From: Desulfuromonas sp964536375
GTDB taxonomy: Bacteria > Desulfobacterota > Desulfuromonadia > Desulfuromonadales > Desulfuromonadaceae
Length of the DNA stretch: 31,587 bases
NCBI GenBank assembly: GCA_964536375.1
Contig: CAZHXF010000033.1
Location: 1-31,587, forward strand
Direction: 5' to 3'
A model generated the notes under the pieces. That model saw nothing but the letters and a program-made list of their open reading frames with translations. It ran no database searches and had not been told where the DNA came from. The position numbers were made by a program, and so were the translations under genes. Shown here in pieces: positions 1-6,620 of the stretch (position 1 is its first letter; each line of letters starts with the position of its first letter).

Positions 1-54
1 GAGGATGACGAATACGGGGAACAGAACCAGAGCGGAAGATTAGTTCTACTCAGG
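1..54. repeat. Dispersed palindromic element, copy 1 (cut by window start)
   Basis: These 54 bases match 9487-9540 with one mismatch (53 of 54 by eye). They correspond to the right half of the element seen whole at 19867-20017: the end of the second hairpin, the ACAGAACCAGAGCGG stretch and the right terminal repeat ending in CTCAGG. The copy ends directly against the mshK stop codon (55-57 on the plus strand), so it lies immediately downstream of mshK. The left half is outside the window. Confidence 0.85.
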
Positions 55-450
55 TTATTGTTTGATTTTCGTCACTGGGATTATGCGCATTTTTGTCTGA
101 TCGACTGAGTGCAGAGTCAAGCGCCTATAATTGCTGGGACCATTGAGGAGCACAGTATCGGCACTTATCGTTTTCACCCAATAACCTTTAAGCTGATCAC
201 CTTCAACAACATTTTGACCATTAATAACCGCGCTGCGCCGGTTGTCAGCAATAACAATAACTTCTAGGCGCAACTCTTGCTCTACTGGTGCCTGCTCTGC
301 GCTTATGGCTGCCCCACCCTGAGGACGCATCGGATCATATAGCCGTCCATCTGGTGCTGCCGCAACCAAACCAGCCGATAAGCTCGTTGTCACGACTAAC
401 ACCACCATTAAGCTGGAGAGTTTTATTTTAGGTAGGAGTAATTTAACCAC
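55..450 (-). CDS. mshK: MSHA biogenesis protein MshK-like
   Basis: Probable periplasmic or inner-membrane-anchored factor of the mannose-sensitive haemagglutinin type IV pilus, functionally akin to PilP/GspC-like connectors to the secretin. The 131-residue product has an N-terminal hydrophobic segment (about residues 12-32, ending LVAAA) that could be a signal peptide or anchor. It is followed by a DPMRP motif (residues 40-44) like the DP-RP motif near the start of MshK and related proteins, then a short beta-rich domain. The start ATG lies 8 bp inside mshJ, consistent with translational coupling. It is last of four co-directional genes; mshL (secretin), the usual next gene, is not visible because a dispersed repeat and then the window edge follow the stop codon. 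Assignment rests on position, size and motif; the family is weakly conserved. Confidence 0.72.
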   Translation of the reverse strand: MVKLLLPKIKLSSLMVVLVVTTSLSAGLVAAAPDGRLYDPMRPQGGAAISAEQAPVEQELRLEVIVIADNRRSAVINGQNVVEGDQLKGYWVKTISADTVLLNGPSNYRRLTLHSVDQTKMRIIPVTKIKQ

Positions 451-1171
451 TGATCCAACCTTTCTCCGGGCTCAAAGTGTAGAGATTAACCCGTACCTTC
501 GCCTGAGGGTATTTGTCGCTTTCTATCCTTACCGCATCCCAAAACAGGCGCTGCGGCAACAGCTGCAAACTGCCTAAATACTTAACTGTCGCCAGGTAAC
601 TACCGCTGAACTGTAATTCAATACCATGACGATACAGGGTAATATCATCAGGCGTAGTTAGCTGCGCCAAACTATTGTCTGGAGCTGATTGCACAGACGG
701 AGTTTGCTCCCCTGCGCCCGCTTCAGCCGTTAGTGTTAGTAAGGATTGCGGAGCCAGGTTTTTCAACGACACCAGCGTCAAGTCGGCGCGCTGCTGCAGC
801 ATTTCGCGTAACAACTGTGCCATTCGCTGCGGTGGCACCATGCTAGCGACACTCTCCTGTAATGTTGTATCGAAACTGACAATTCTTTGTTGCACAGCGT
901 CTATTTGTTGCTGCTGTTGAGCATTAGGATCAACATTTACCGCGCCCGACAATTCGACTAGTTGCGCCTGTAGCGCTTCATTCTGGTGCTGCATAGAATC
1001 ACACTGGGCGTTCATTTTCTGCTGGCGCTGTACGCCAGGCAAGTACATAAGTTGCACAAACAGATATATTGGCACCAGAAACACTGCAGCCACCACGCTA
1101 ATACGCTCGCGCTTGCTCAACGCCTGCAGCCAAACATCTACCCGACTGAACATTTTGTTTTCCCGACTCAT
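443..1171 (-). CDS. mshJ: MSHA biogenesis protein MshJ-like (PilO/GspM type)
   Basis: Probable inner-membrane alignment-complex protein of the MSHA pilus, partnering the PilN-like protein encoded upstream. The 242-residue product has a short cytoplasmic N-terminus, one transmembrane segment (about residues 25-45), a Gln-rich coiled coil (about 48-105) and a C-terminal periplasmic domain (about 170-235, around HGIELQFSGSYLATVKYLG) of the PilO/GspM ferredoxin-like kind. Its ATG overlaps the preceding stop codon as ATGA (1168-1171), and its own end overlaps mshK by 8 bp, so the genes are almost certainly one transcript. An alternative start at residue 7 is possible, but the ATGA overlap favours the first ATG. 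Confidence 0.75.
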   Translation of the reverse strand: MSRENKMFSRVDVWLQALSKRERISVVAAVFLVPIYLFVQLMYLPGVQRQQKMNAQCDSMQHQNEALQAQLVELSGAVNVDPNAQQQQQIDAVQQRIVSFDTTLQESVASMVPPQRMAQLLREMLQQRADLTLVSLKNLAPQSLLTLTAEAGAGEQTPSVQSAPDNSLAQLTTPDDITLYRHGIELQFSGSYLATVKYLGSLQLLPQRLFWDAVRIESDKYPQAKVRVNLYTLSPEKGWISG

Positions 1172-1761
1172 TGCCCTGCCTCCATGGTTGTAGACAGCAC
1201 AAACCTATACAGCCCGTTGCTCTGCTGCTCCAGTTGCAGCTGGGCAAATGCCTGCTGGGCAAACACCTGCTGCTGAGCTAACTGCTCAATAAAGCTTGGC
1301 ACACTCTCGGGTTTCACGCTTAGCCCCTGTAAACGTACTCGGCTACCACCATCCACCAGCTCAACTTTTTCCAGCCACAACTGCTGCAGGGGTTGGGCTG
1401 CCAATGCCGTGAGACCAAGCGGTATAGTATTTTTCTGCGCCAGCACCTGTTCCAGCGCCGCACGCAACGGCTGGCGCTGGCGTAATTGACTGCGTAACTG
1501 CTGCAACTGTTGTTGCAACCGAGGGTTTGGCTTTAGTGCCGTCAACTTCTGTTCTAACTCGGCAACCGAGTCAAGCAACTGTTTATTTTGGGTTTCGCTG
1601 TGCGCTACCCGCTGTTGCAAATGGCGCTCACCACGCTGTTGCATCCAGCTCACCAGTGCCATTACCAGCAGCACCAGTAACAAGGAGTAACAAATCCACA
1701 TCAACAGCGAGAACTGGCGTTGTTGTTTAAATTGTTCCTGGTAGAGATTAATCTGCTGCAT
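1168..1761 (-). CDS. PilN-like MSHA assembly protein
   Basis: A 197-residue bitopic membrane protein of the PilN/GspL C-terminal type. The short N-terminus MQQINLYQEQF resembles the conserved INLLP-type cytoplasmic motif that in PilN docks onto the PilM actin-like protein, here encoded just upstream. A transmembrane helix (about 17-40) follows, then a long Gln-rich coiled coil (about 41-110) and a small periplasmic domain (about 115-190). A GGGAGTGG ribosome-binding site lies just before the ATG, about 20 bp after mshI ends. In several genomes this gene is called mshI2 or simply PilN-domain protein, so no symbol is given. The heavy glutamine content seems to be a lineage feature shared with mshJ. 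Confidence 0.75.
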   Translation of the reverse strand: MQQINLYQEQFKQQRQFSLLMWICYSLLLVLLVMALVSWMQQRGERHLQQRVAHSETQNKQLLDSVAELEQKLTALKPNPRLQQQLQQLRSQLRQRQPLRAALEQVLAQKNTIPLGLTALAAQPLQQLWLEKVELVDGGSRVRLQGLSVKPESVPSFIEQLAQQQVFAQQAFAQLQLEQQSNGLYRFVLSTTMEAGQ

Positions 1762-1781
1762 TATCCACTCCCGCTATATTA

Positions 1782-2735
1782 TCAGCATAAGTCGCTGCGT
1801 AGTGCCGCGCCGATTGCTGCCAGGCAACGTGACTGTTTTATAATGTCCATTGACTCGCCGCCGAGCCAATTACTTAAATCTAAATCCCGAACATCAGGGG
1901 CAAGATAACTATCCAGATAAGAGAGTAAACCAGGAACCGGCTCAACACTTGGGGCAATGAGCAATGCGGAAACGGCCTGACGGGAAACACTGCTTTCGTA
2001 ATAATCCAAAGAGCGCTGAATCTCCAAAACCATACCATCGAGAAGATTCTGCTGTGCCTCGGATATCTCTACCCCCTCAATATTTTCACCATCACTGGCG
2101 GCAACCAGATCCTTAATACTCAGATTAATGCGCCGCGCCATACACAGCTCACCACCACGGACAATGGTGATCAAGCCGTTGTCACGAAATAGGGATAACA
2201 AGGCGACGCCGCGTTCATTCTCAGCACTCTTGGCCAAGATATTACGCAAAGCCAACTCAGGAATATCAATGGCTTGTATCTGCAACTCTGCTGAGCGCAG
2301 AGCATCGACCACATAGCGCACTTTGTTTTCAGCTGCAGCGACAGTAAAGGTATTCTCCTGCGAACCAGAGCCGCTGGCCGTGAAAACATCAATAACAGCT
2401 TGTTCAGCAGGAAAATCGAGCAGATCCTTGATCTGCCAGCGCACGGCATCGCGCAATTCGTTATCGGGTACAGCTGGTTTATCTACCTGAATTAAATTAT
2501 AGGTACCACGCGCCATTACCGCGACACAGGGAACACCCTGTAGTTGATATTTGTTTACCAATTCGCTCAGCACTCTGGCATGTTCATCACTTGCGCACTC
2601 CGCAGTGCATGCCACCTTCAGCTGCACCGCACCATCAGCGGATGATTCCAACTGCACCATAGCTAAACCATCGGGGAAAAAATCTACTCCGACCACACCT
2701 GAGTGACGCCTGTTTTTTTTGTTAAATAAACTCAG
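1782..2735 (-). CDS. mshI: MSHA biogenesis protein MshI (PilM-like actin-fold ATPase), probable CTG start
   Basis: Cytoplasmic PilM/MshI-type actin-like protein thought to organise the inner-membrane pilus assembly platform through the PilN-like partner. The body shows VGVDFFPDGLAMVQLE (actin-fold phosphate-1 strand region), a KDLLDFPAEQAVID segment typical of MshI/PilM, and a late ALLIAPS strand; total about 317 residues. The first conventional start is GTG at 2694-2696, but this cuts off the usual short basic leader and has no Shine-Dalgarno. Reading further upstream stays open to a TAA at 2748-2750. A perfect AGGAGG (2741-2746) sits 5 nt before a CTG at 2733-2735, giving an N-terminus SLFNKKNRRHSGVVGVDF that looks like other MshI leaders. 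I therefore chose CTG. Start of the msh gene run visible here. Confidence 0.72.
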   Translation of the reverse strand: MSLFNKKNRRHSGVVGVDFFPDGLAMVQLESSADGAVQLKVACTAECASDEHARVLSELVNKYQLQGVPCVAVMARGTYNLIQVDKPAVPDNELRDAVRWQIKDLLDFPAEQAVIDVFTASGSGSQENTFTVAAAENKVRYVVDALRSAELQIQAIDIPELALRNILAKSAENERGVALLSLFRDNGLITIVRGGELCMARRINLSIKDLVAASDGENIEGVEISEAQQNLLDGMVLEIQRSLDYYESSVSRQAVSALLIAPSVEPVPGLLSYLDSYLAPDVRDLDLSNWLGGESMDIIKQSRCLAAIGAALRSDLC

Positions 2736-2740
2736 CTTTG

Positions 2741-2746
2741 CCTCCT
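2741..2746 (-). promoter_or_regulatory. Strong Shine-Dalgarno that decides the mshI start
   Basis: On the minus strand this reads AGGAGG, followed after CAAAG by CTG (2733-2735). No ATG, GTG or TTG lies in frame near it. The next conventional in-frame start (GTG, 2694-2696) is about 45 nt away, so the site only makes sense if translation starts at the CTG. Confidence 0.6.
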
Positions 2747-2908
2747 GTTAATAGAGCAACAAATCTGCCCCTAACGCAAAACACTAACCATAATTTACTA
2801 ATGAAAACTTTTCGACCATTCGAACAAAAAACTTAAGTATTTTCAACAGCATTAAGAGGGCACCGTTAATTAATGCAAAATCAACACCAAAGTGACACGC
2901 GCAACCAC

Positions 2909-4936
2909 TTAGCCCAACATATCCTTGATGCCACTGAAAAAATTGCTCGCCAATTGCTCCTCCTCGGCAGGTTGCAGCGGTACCTGTTGCTCAACTTCAT
3001 GCACCAGCAATTCCGGGGGAATTTCGAGAACAAAACGGCTGGCATCACGCGGGTGCAGGCGACCATATTTACGCCGCCGCGACGCGCTGAGCAGCATCAA
3101 CTGTTGACGAGCACGGGTCATACCCACATAGCATAGTCGCCGTTCCTCAGACACATCACTGCTCTCTTCCAATATTTTCTTATGCGGCAGAGTGCCTTCC
3201 TCCAGCCCAACCAAGAACACACAGGGAAACTCCAGCCCTTTACTCGAGTGCAGACTCATCAACACCACGGCATCCTGCTTCAGTTTCTCCTCCTTGCTAC
3301 CACGTTTTGGCTCGTCCCGATCCAGCAAAGAGACCTTTTCCAGGAAGCCTTCCAGTGTCGATGGCCCTTCACGCTCCACATAGCTAGATACCGCGTTGAT
3401 CACCTCATGCAGATTTTCCACCCGCCGGCGCGCTTTTTGTGGATCATCCGCCTGGCGATACAGTTCCTCCTCGAGTTTTATCTCGCGGAAAAGATCCTGA
3501 ACCGCGCCAACCATATTGTCAGCCTGACGCAGACGCCGTTGATAACGGCGCATTAGTGCCACAAACTCATGAATAGCAGTTTTCGCTTTTTCGCTTAATT
3601 CCTCTATGTTTTCTGGGTGTTGCAACACCTGCCACAGTGATACACCTTGAGCAACTGAGGTGTGAATTATCCGCTCGGCGCTGGTCGCACCAATACCACG
3701 CTTGGGATAGTTCAGAATACGCAGCAGATTTACTTCATCCTGGATATTGGCCATAACCTTGAGATATGCCAAGGCGTCCTTCACCTCTTTGCGGTCAAAG
3801 AACTGTTGGCCACCAATCAGCACATAAGGGATATTCTCATAGCGCAACTGCTCTTCAAAGATACGCGATTGCCCATTGGTACGGTACAGAATGGCAAAGT
3901 CACGATATTCCAGCTGGTGCTTAAAACGCAGGCTGTGTATGCGCTCGACCACCACAGTCGCCTCATCCTCACCATCGTCACAACAGCGATAAATCACCGG
4001 AGCACCTTGTTCATCTGCAGTCCACAAGCGTTTACCGTGGCGATCTTTATTGTGGGTAATCAGGGCGTTGGCCGCAGATAATATATTGCCGCTCGAGCGA
4101 TAATTCTGCTCCAGCTTGATCACTTCCAGCGTCGGAAAATCTTTGCCGAAATCGAGGATATTTCCGGGCTCGGCACCACGCCAGCCATAAATTGACTGAT
4201 CGTCATCACCGACAACACACAGGTTGTGGTGAAATGAGCTCAACAGCTTAAGCATCTTGGCCTGCACCACATTGGTATCCTGATATTCATCGACCATAAT
4301 ATAACGAAAACGTTGACGATAATGCTCCAACACCTCGGGAAACTCATCCAACAAGCGAATAGTGAGTTGCAAAATATCATCGAAATCTACCGCATTGCAC
4401 GCCTTGATCTGGCGCTGATACTTAGGATAAACCTGCGCGGTTAATAACTGGTAGCCGTCGTTACCTACAGGTTGATAAGCACTGGCACTGATCAGGCGAT
4501 TTTTTGCCTGTGAAATTAGCCACAACACCCGTTCAGCATCAGCAGCTGACCCTTCCACCAGCTGCCCTTGTACCAGATCACGCACCAGACGCAGTTGATC
4601 AGAGGCAGAATAGATGGAAAAGTTGCGTTTATAACCTAAACGTTCAATCTCCTGGCGCAGGATACGCACCCCGAGCGAGTGAAACGTCGAGACAATAAGT
4701 CCCTTACTTTTCTTGCGTCCCACCTGCTCAATAACACGATCCAACATCTCGCGCGCGGCCTTGTTGGTAAAAGTGAGCGCCACAATGTGTTCAGAACTGA
4801 TGTGACGTAACAGGTACGCTATACGGCTGGTAATAACCCGGGTTTTACCTGAGCCAGCGCCAGCCAGTACCAACACCGCGCCCTCGGTTTGTAACACTGC
4901 TTGGCGCTGTGGTTCGTTTAAAAAAGATAATTCCAT
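2909..4936 (-). CDS. rep: Rep/UvrD-family (SF1A) ATP-dependent 3'-5' DNA helicase
   Basis: Cytoplasmic DNA helicase that translocates 3'-5' on single strands; Rep-type enzymes help replication forks pass protein blocks. All SF1A motifs are visible in the 675 residues: Q-motif LNEPQRQAV (6-14), Walker A GAGSGKT (26-32), TFTNKAARE, DEYQDTN (Walker B, about 215), GDDDQSIYGWRGAE (motif III), KLEQNYRSS (motif IV), LMSLHSSKGLEFP (motif V) and EERRLCYVGMTRAR (motif VI). Length (E. coli Rep is 673) and the lack of a long C-terminal extension favour Rep over UvrD/PcrA, though in this lineage it may serve the general UvrD role. No good Shine-Dalgarno precedes the ATG; the start is chosen because the Q-motif begins five residues in. 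Transcribed alone, divergent from the small ORF at 5000. Confidence 0.9.
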   Translation of the reverse strand: MELSFLNEPQRQAVLQTEGAVLVLAGAGSGKTRVITSRIAYLLRHISSEHIVALTFTNKAAREMLDRVIEQVGRKKSKGLIVSTFHSLGVRILRQEIERLGYKRNFSIYSASDQLRLVRDLVQGQLVEGSAADAERVLWLISQAKNRLISASAYQPVGNDGYQLLTAQVYPKYQRQIKACNAVDFDDILQLTIRLLDEFPEVLEHYRQRFRYIMVDEYQDTNVVQAKMLKLLSSFHHNLCVVGDDDQSIYGWRGAEPGNILDFGKDFPTLEVIKLEQNYRSSGNILSAANALITHNKDRHGKRLWTADEQGAPVIYRCCDDGEDEATVVVERIHSLRFKHQLEYRDFAILYRTNGQSRIFEEQLRYENIPYVLIGGQQFFDRKEVKDALAYLKVMANIQDEVNLLRILNYPKRGIGATSAERIIHTSVAQGVSLWQVLQHPENIEELSEKAKTAIHEFVALMRRYQRRLRQADNMVGAVQDLFREIKLEEELYRQADDPQKARRRVENLHEVINAVSSYVEREGPSTLEGFLEKVSLLDRDEPKRGSKEEKLKQDAVVLMSLHSSKGLEFPCVFLVGLEEGTLPHKKILEESSDVSEERRLCYVGMTRARQQLMLLSASRRRKYGRLHPRDASRFVLEIPPELLVHEVEQQVPLQPAEEEQLASNFFSGIKDMLG

Positions 4937-4962
4937 CGTTTAATTTTTTCGCAAAAGTTCGC

Positions 4963-4992
4963 TTGATTTTAATTATAAAGATCGTGTATATT
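4963..4992 (+). promoter_or_regulatory. Putative sigma70 promoter for the small ORF at 5000
   Basis: TTGATT (4963-4968) and TATATT (4987-4992) are separated by 18 bp. The expected transcription start falls at about 4999-5000, on or next to the A of an ATG, so the transcript would have almost no leader. Prediction from sequence only. Confidence 0.4.
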
Positions 4993-4999
4993 ATGCGCC

Positions 5000-5125
5000 A
5001 TGTCACGAATACTCATTCTTTTTATCAGCCTGTTATGGGCATCAATGGTCTTCATCTCTTGGGGGGGCGGAGTAGAAACAACTCCAGCACATGCCCAACC
5101 TGCGCCTGAAGCATATAGCCGTTAA
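5000..5125 (+). CDS. Possible small membrane or secreted protein, 41 aa
   Basis: A short open frame, ATG to TAA, starting MSRILILFISLLWASMVFIS. The first 20 residues form a clear hydrophobic helix after one Arg; a short Gly- and Pro-containing tail (GGGVETTPAHAQPAPEAYSR) follows. An AHA-type site near residues 30-32 could be a signal peptidase cleavage site, which would release only a tiny tail, so a membrane-anchored small protein is likelier. There is no Shine-Dalgarno, but a promoter-like pair places the transcript start on the ATG, as for a leaderless message. It fills the gap between the divergent rep gene and the convergent radical SAM gene. I do not recognise a family. It could be chance. 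Confidence 0.35.
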   Translation: MSRILILFISLLWASMVFISWGGGVETTPAHAQPAPEAYSR

Positions 5126-5173
5126 CTGGTTCGTTCGTTGGGTTGCTAATCTGGTCATTCTTTGATTTGTCAA

Positions 5174-6019
5174 CTACAGATAACGACAACAGCTACCCTG
5201 CACTGTCCCCCGCTGTGCCATCTCATCCTCAATCGCATTAAGGACTTCCCACTTCTTCAGCGACCAGCGCGGCGCCAGCAGAATATCGCGCGGACCATCG
5301 CCGGTAAGACGTTGAATGATAGTAGACGGATGCAGGCGCTCCAAAAAACTGGCAGCTAACTGCACATACGCCGCGCGCGACAACAGCTCAAATTCACCCG
5401 CCTGATAGAGATCACCCAAAGCTGTATCCCGTAACACATGCAACAGGTGAATCTTGATGCCGTCCACCTTTAAGCGTGCCATCTCATCCGCTGTTGCCAA
5501 CATCTCCTCGTCACTCTCGCCCGGCAGACCTAGAATAACATGGGCACAGATGCGCAGACCCCGCTGCTTAGCTGCAGCATAAGCGGTAACAAAACAGTTA
5601 TAGTCATGACCACGGCGCAAAAAAGCCAGCGTCCGGTCGTGACAACTCTGCACCCCCAGCTCCAACCACAGGTAGGTGCTGTCATGATAAGTGCCGAGCA
5701 AATCAAGCACATCATCAGGCAGGCAATCCGGGCGTGTTCCTATCGCCAAGCCCACCACATCTTCTACGGCAAGAGCCTCATCATAGTAGTCACGCAAATT
5801 ATCTACCGGAGCATAGGTATTGGAAAAAGGCTGAAAATAGGCGATAAAATACTTAGCCTTGTATTTACGCACCATCACCTCTTTGCCGTGTTGCACCTGC
5901 TGAGTTACACTCAGGCGGCGGGCAATACCAAATGAGCCCGACCCGTTGGGTGCGCAAAACAAACAACCAGGGTTAGAGCGCTCCACTCCGCGATTAGGGC
6001 ACGAAAAACCGGCATCGAT
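5174..6019 (-). CDS. YhcC-type radical SAM protein (TIGR01212 family), N-terminus lost in assembly gap
   Basis: The visible 281 residues carry the family's signatures: a CPNR start with cysteines spaced C-x11-C-x2-C for the 4Fe-4S cluster (near the gap edge), then YFQPFSNTYAPVDNLR, IGTRPDCLPDDVLDLL, YLWLELGVQSCHDRTL, HVILGLPGESDEEML and IKIHLLHVLRDTAL, followed by a C-terminal SPASM-less tail. The family's role is not firmly established; YhcC/TIGR01212 proteins are widespread single-domain radical SAM enzymes. Family members usually have some 15-30 residues before the cysteines (beginning about R-Y-N-x-Y); these are missing here because an N stretch starts at 6020. The frame happens to be open through the Ns into the HNH gene, but the two are separate genes. 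Confidence 0.85.
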   Translation of the reverse strand: MDAGFSCPNRGVERSNPGCLFCAPNGSGSFGIARRLSVTQQVQHGKEVMVRKYKAKYFIAYFQPFSNTYAPVDNLRDYYDEALAVEDVVGLAIGTRPDCLPDDVLDLLGTYHDSTYLWLELGVQSCHDRTLAFLRRGHDYNCFVTAYAAAKQRGLRICAHVILGLPGESDEEMLATADEMARLKVDGIKIHLLHVLRDTALGDLYQAGEFELLSRAAYVQLAASFLERLHPSTIIQRLTGDGPRDILLAPRWSLKKWEVLNAIEDEMAQRGTVQGSCCRYL

Positions 6020-6119
6020 NNNNNNNNNNNNNNNNNNNNNNNNNNNNNNNNNNNNNNNNNNNNNNNNNNNNNNNNNNNNNNNNNNNNNNNNNNNNNNNNN
6101 NNNNNNNNNNNNNNNNNNN
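6020..6119. other. Assembly gap (100 N)
   Basis: Exactly 100 Ns, a size conventionally used for gaps of unknown length. It removes the C-terminus of the HNH protein and the N-terminus of the radical SAM protein. From the family lengths the missing coding sequence is roughly the size of the gap, but this is an estimate. Confidence 0.98.
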
Positions 6120-6382
6120 TGCCACTCGCTGGGCAGCATGTCCTGTTTTTTGCTATTGCACTGTTTGCACGCCACCACACAATTGCCCTTGGCGGTTCGT
6201 CCACCGCGTACCAGCGGAACGATATGATCCAGAGTAAGTTCCTTGGGTGCAAAATTAGCACCACAATAGTAACACTTACCGTTGGCCAAGCGCTGTTTCC
6301 ACCAGCCACTCTTGCGCAATTCACGTGTCTTTTCACGCTCTTTGCGCAACTGCTCTGGAGAAACTTCCACGTAACAACTCAT
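6120..6382 (-). CDS. HNH endonuclease, C-terminus lost in assembly gap
   Basis: A small HNH-fold protein of which 87 residues are visible. Basic, helix-rich N-terminus (residues 8-35, with many Lys/Arg), then CYYCG (first zinc cysteine pair), the catalytic LDHIVPLVRGGR motif, and GNCVVACKQCNSKK (second cysteine pair with the HNH Asn). This is the compact stand-alone HNH type found in many bacteria, often about 95-110 residues, so only a few residues are likely missing. Its biological role is unknown; it has no phage or intein context here. Start ATG chosen because it is the first and directly precedes the conserved basic region. It is transcribed divergently from trkA and may share a transcript with the downstream radical SAM gene. 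Confidence 0.85.
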
Positions 6383-6555
6383 ATACCGGTCTCTTTATTT
6401 TCAGTAATCATCTATAATATATAACCACGCAACCTGCTGCAACAAGGACTCAGTTTAACATAGTCAACACAGCCACTACCAAAGTTATCCAATACGCGCA
6501 TCATTATCATGCACCAGTTAAGCTACCCTTGCAGATTATGTGAATTTATGTAAGA

Positions 6556-6571
6556 AATAACAGCTGTTATT
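6556..6571. promoter_or_regulatory. 16-bp perfect palindrome upstream of trkA, candidate operator
   Basis: AATAACAGCTGTTATT reads the same on both strands. It lies about 50 bp before the trkA ATG and about 175 bp before the HNH start, in the AT-rich divergent region 6383-6620. Its size and place fit a dimeric regulator site; no regulator is encoded nearby. Confidence 0.35.
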
Positions 6572-6620
6572 CAATAGCGAACTACGACATTAAATTATAT
6601 CACTTTTGGAGCACTATTAG

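Noticed and set aside
5174..6382. Single 402-residue HNH-radical SAM fusion protein
   Set aside because: The frame crosses 100 Ns. Each side matches an independent family lacking only one terminus, so two genes are annotated with the gap between them.
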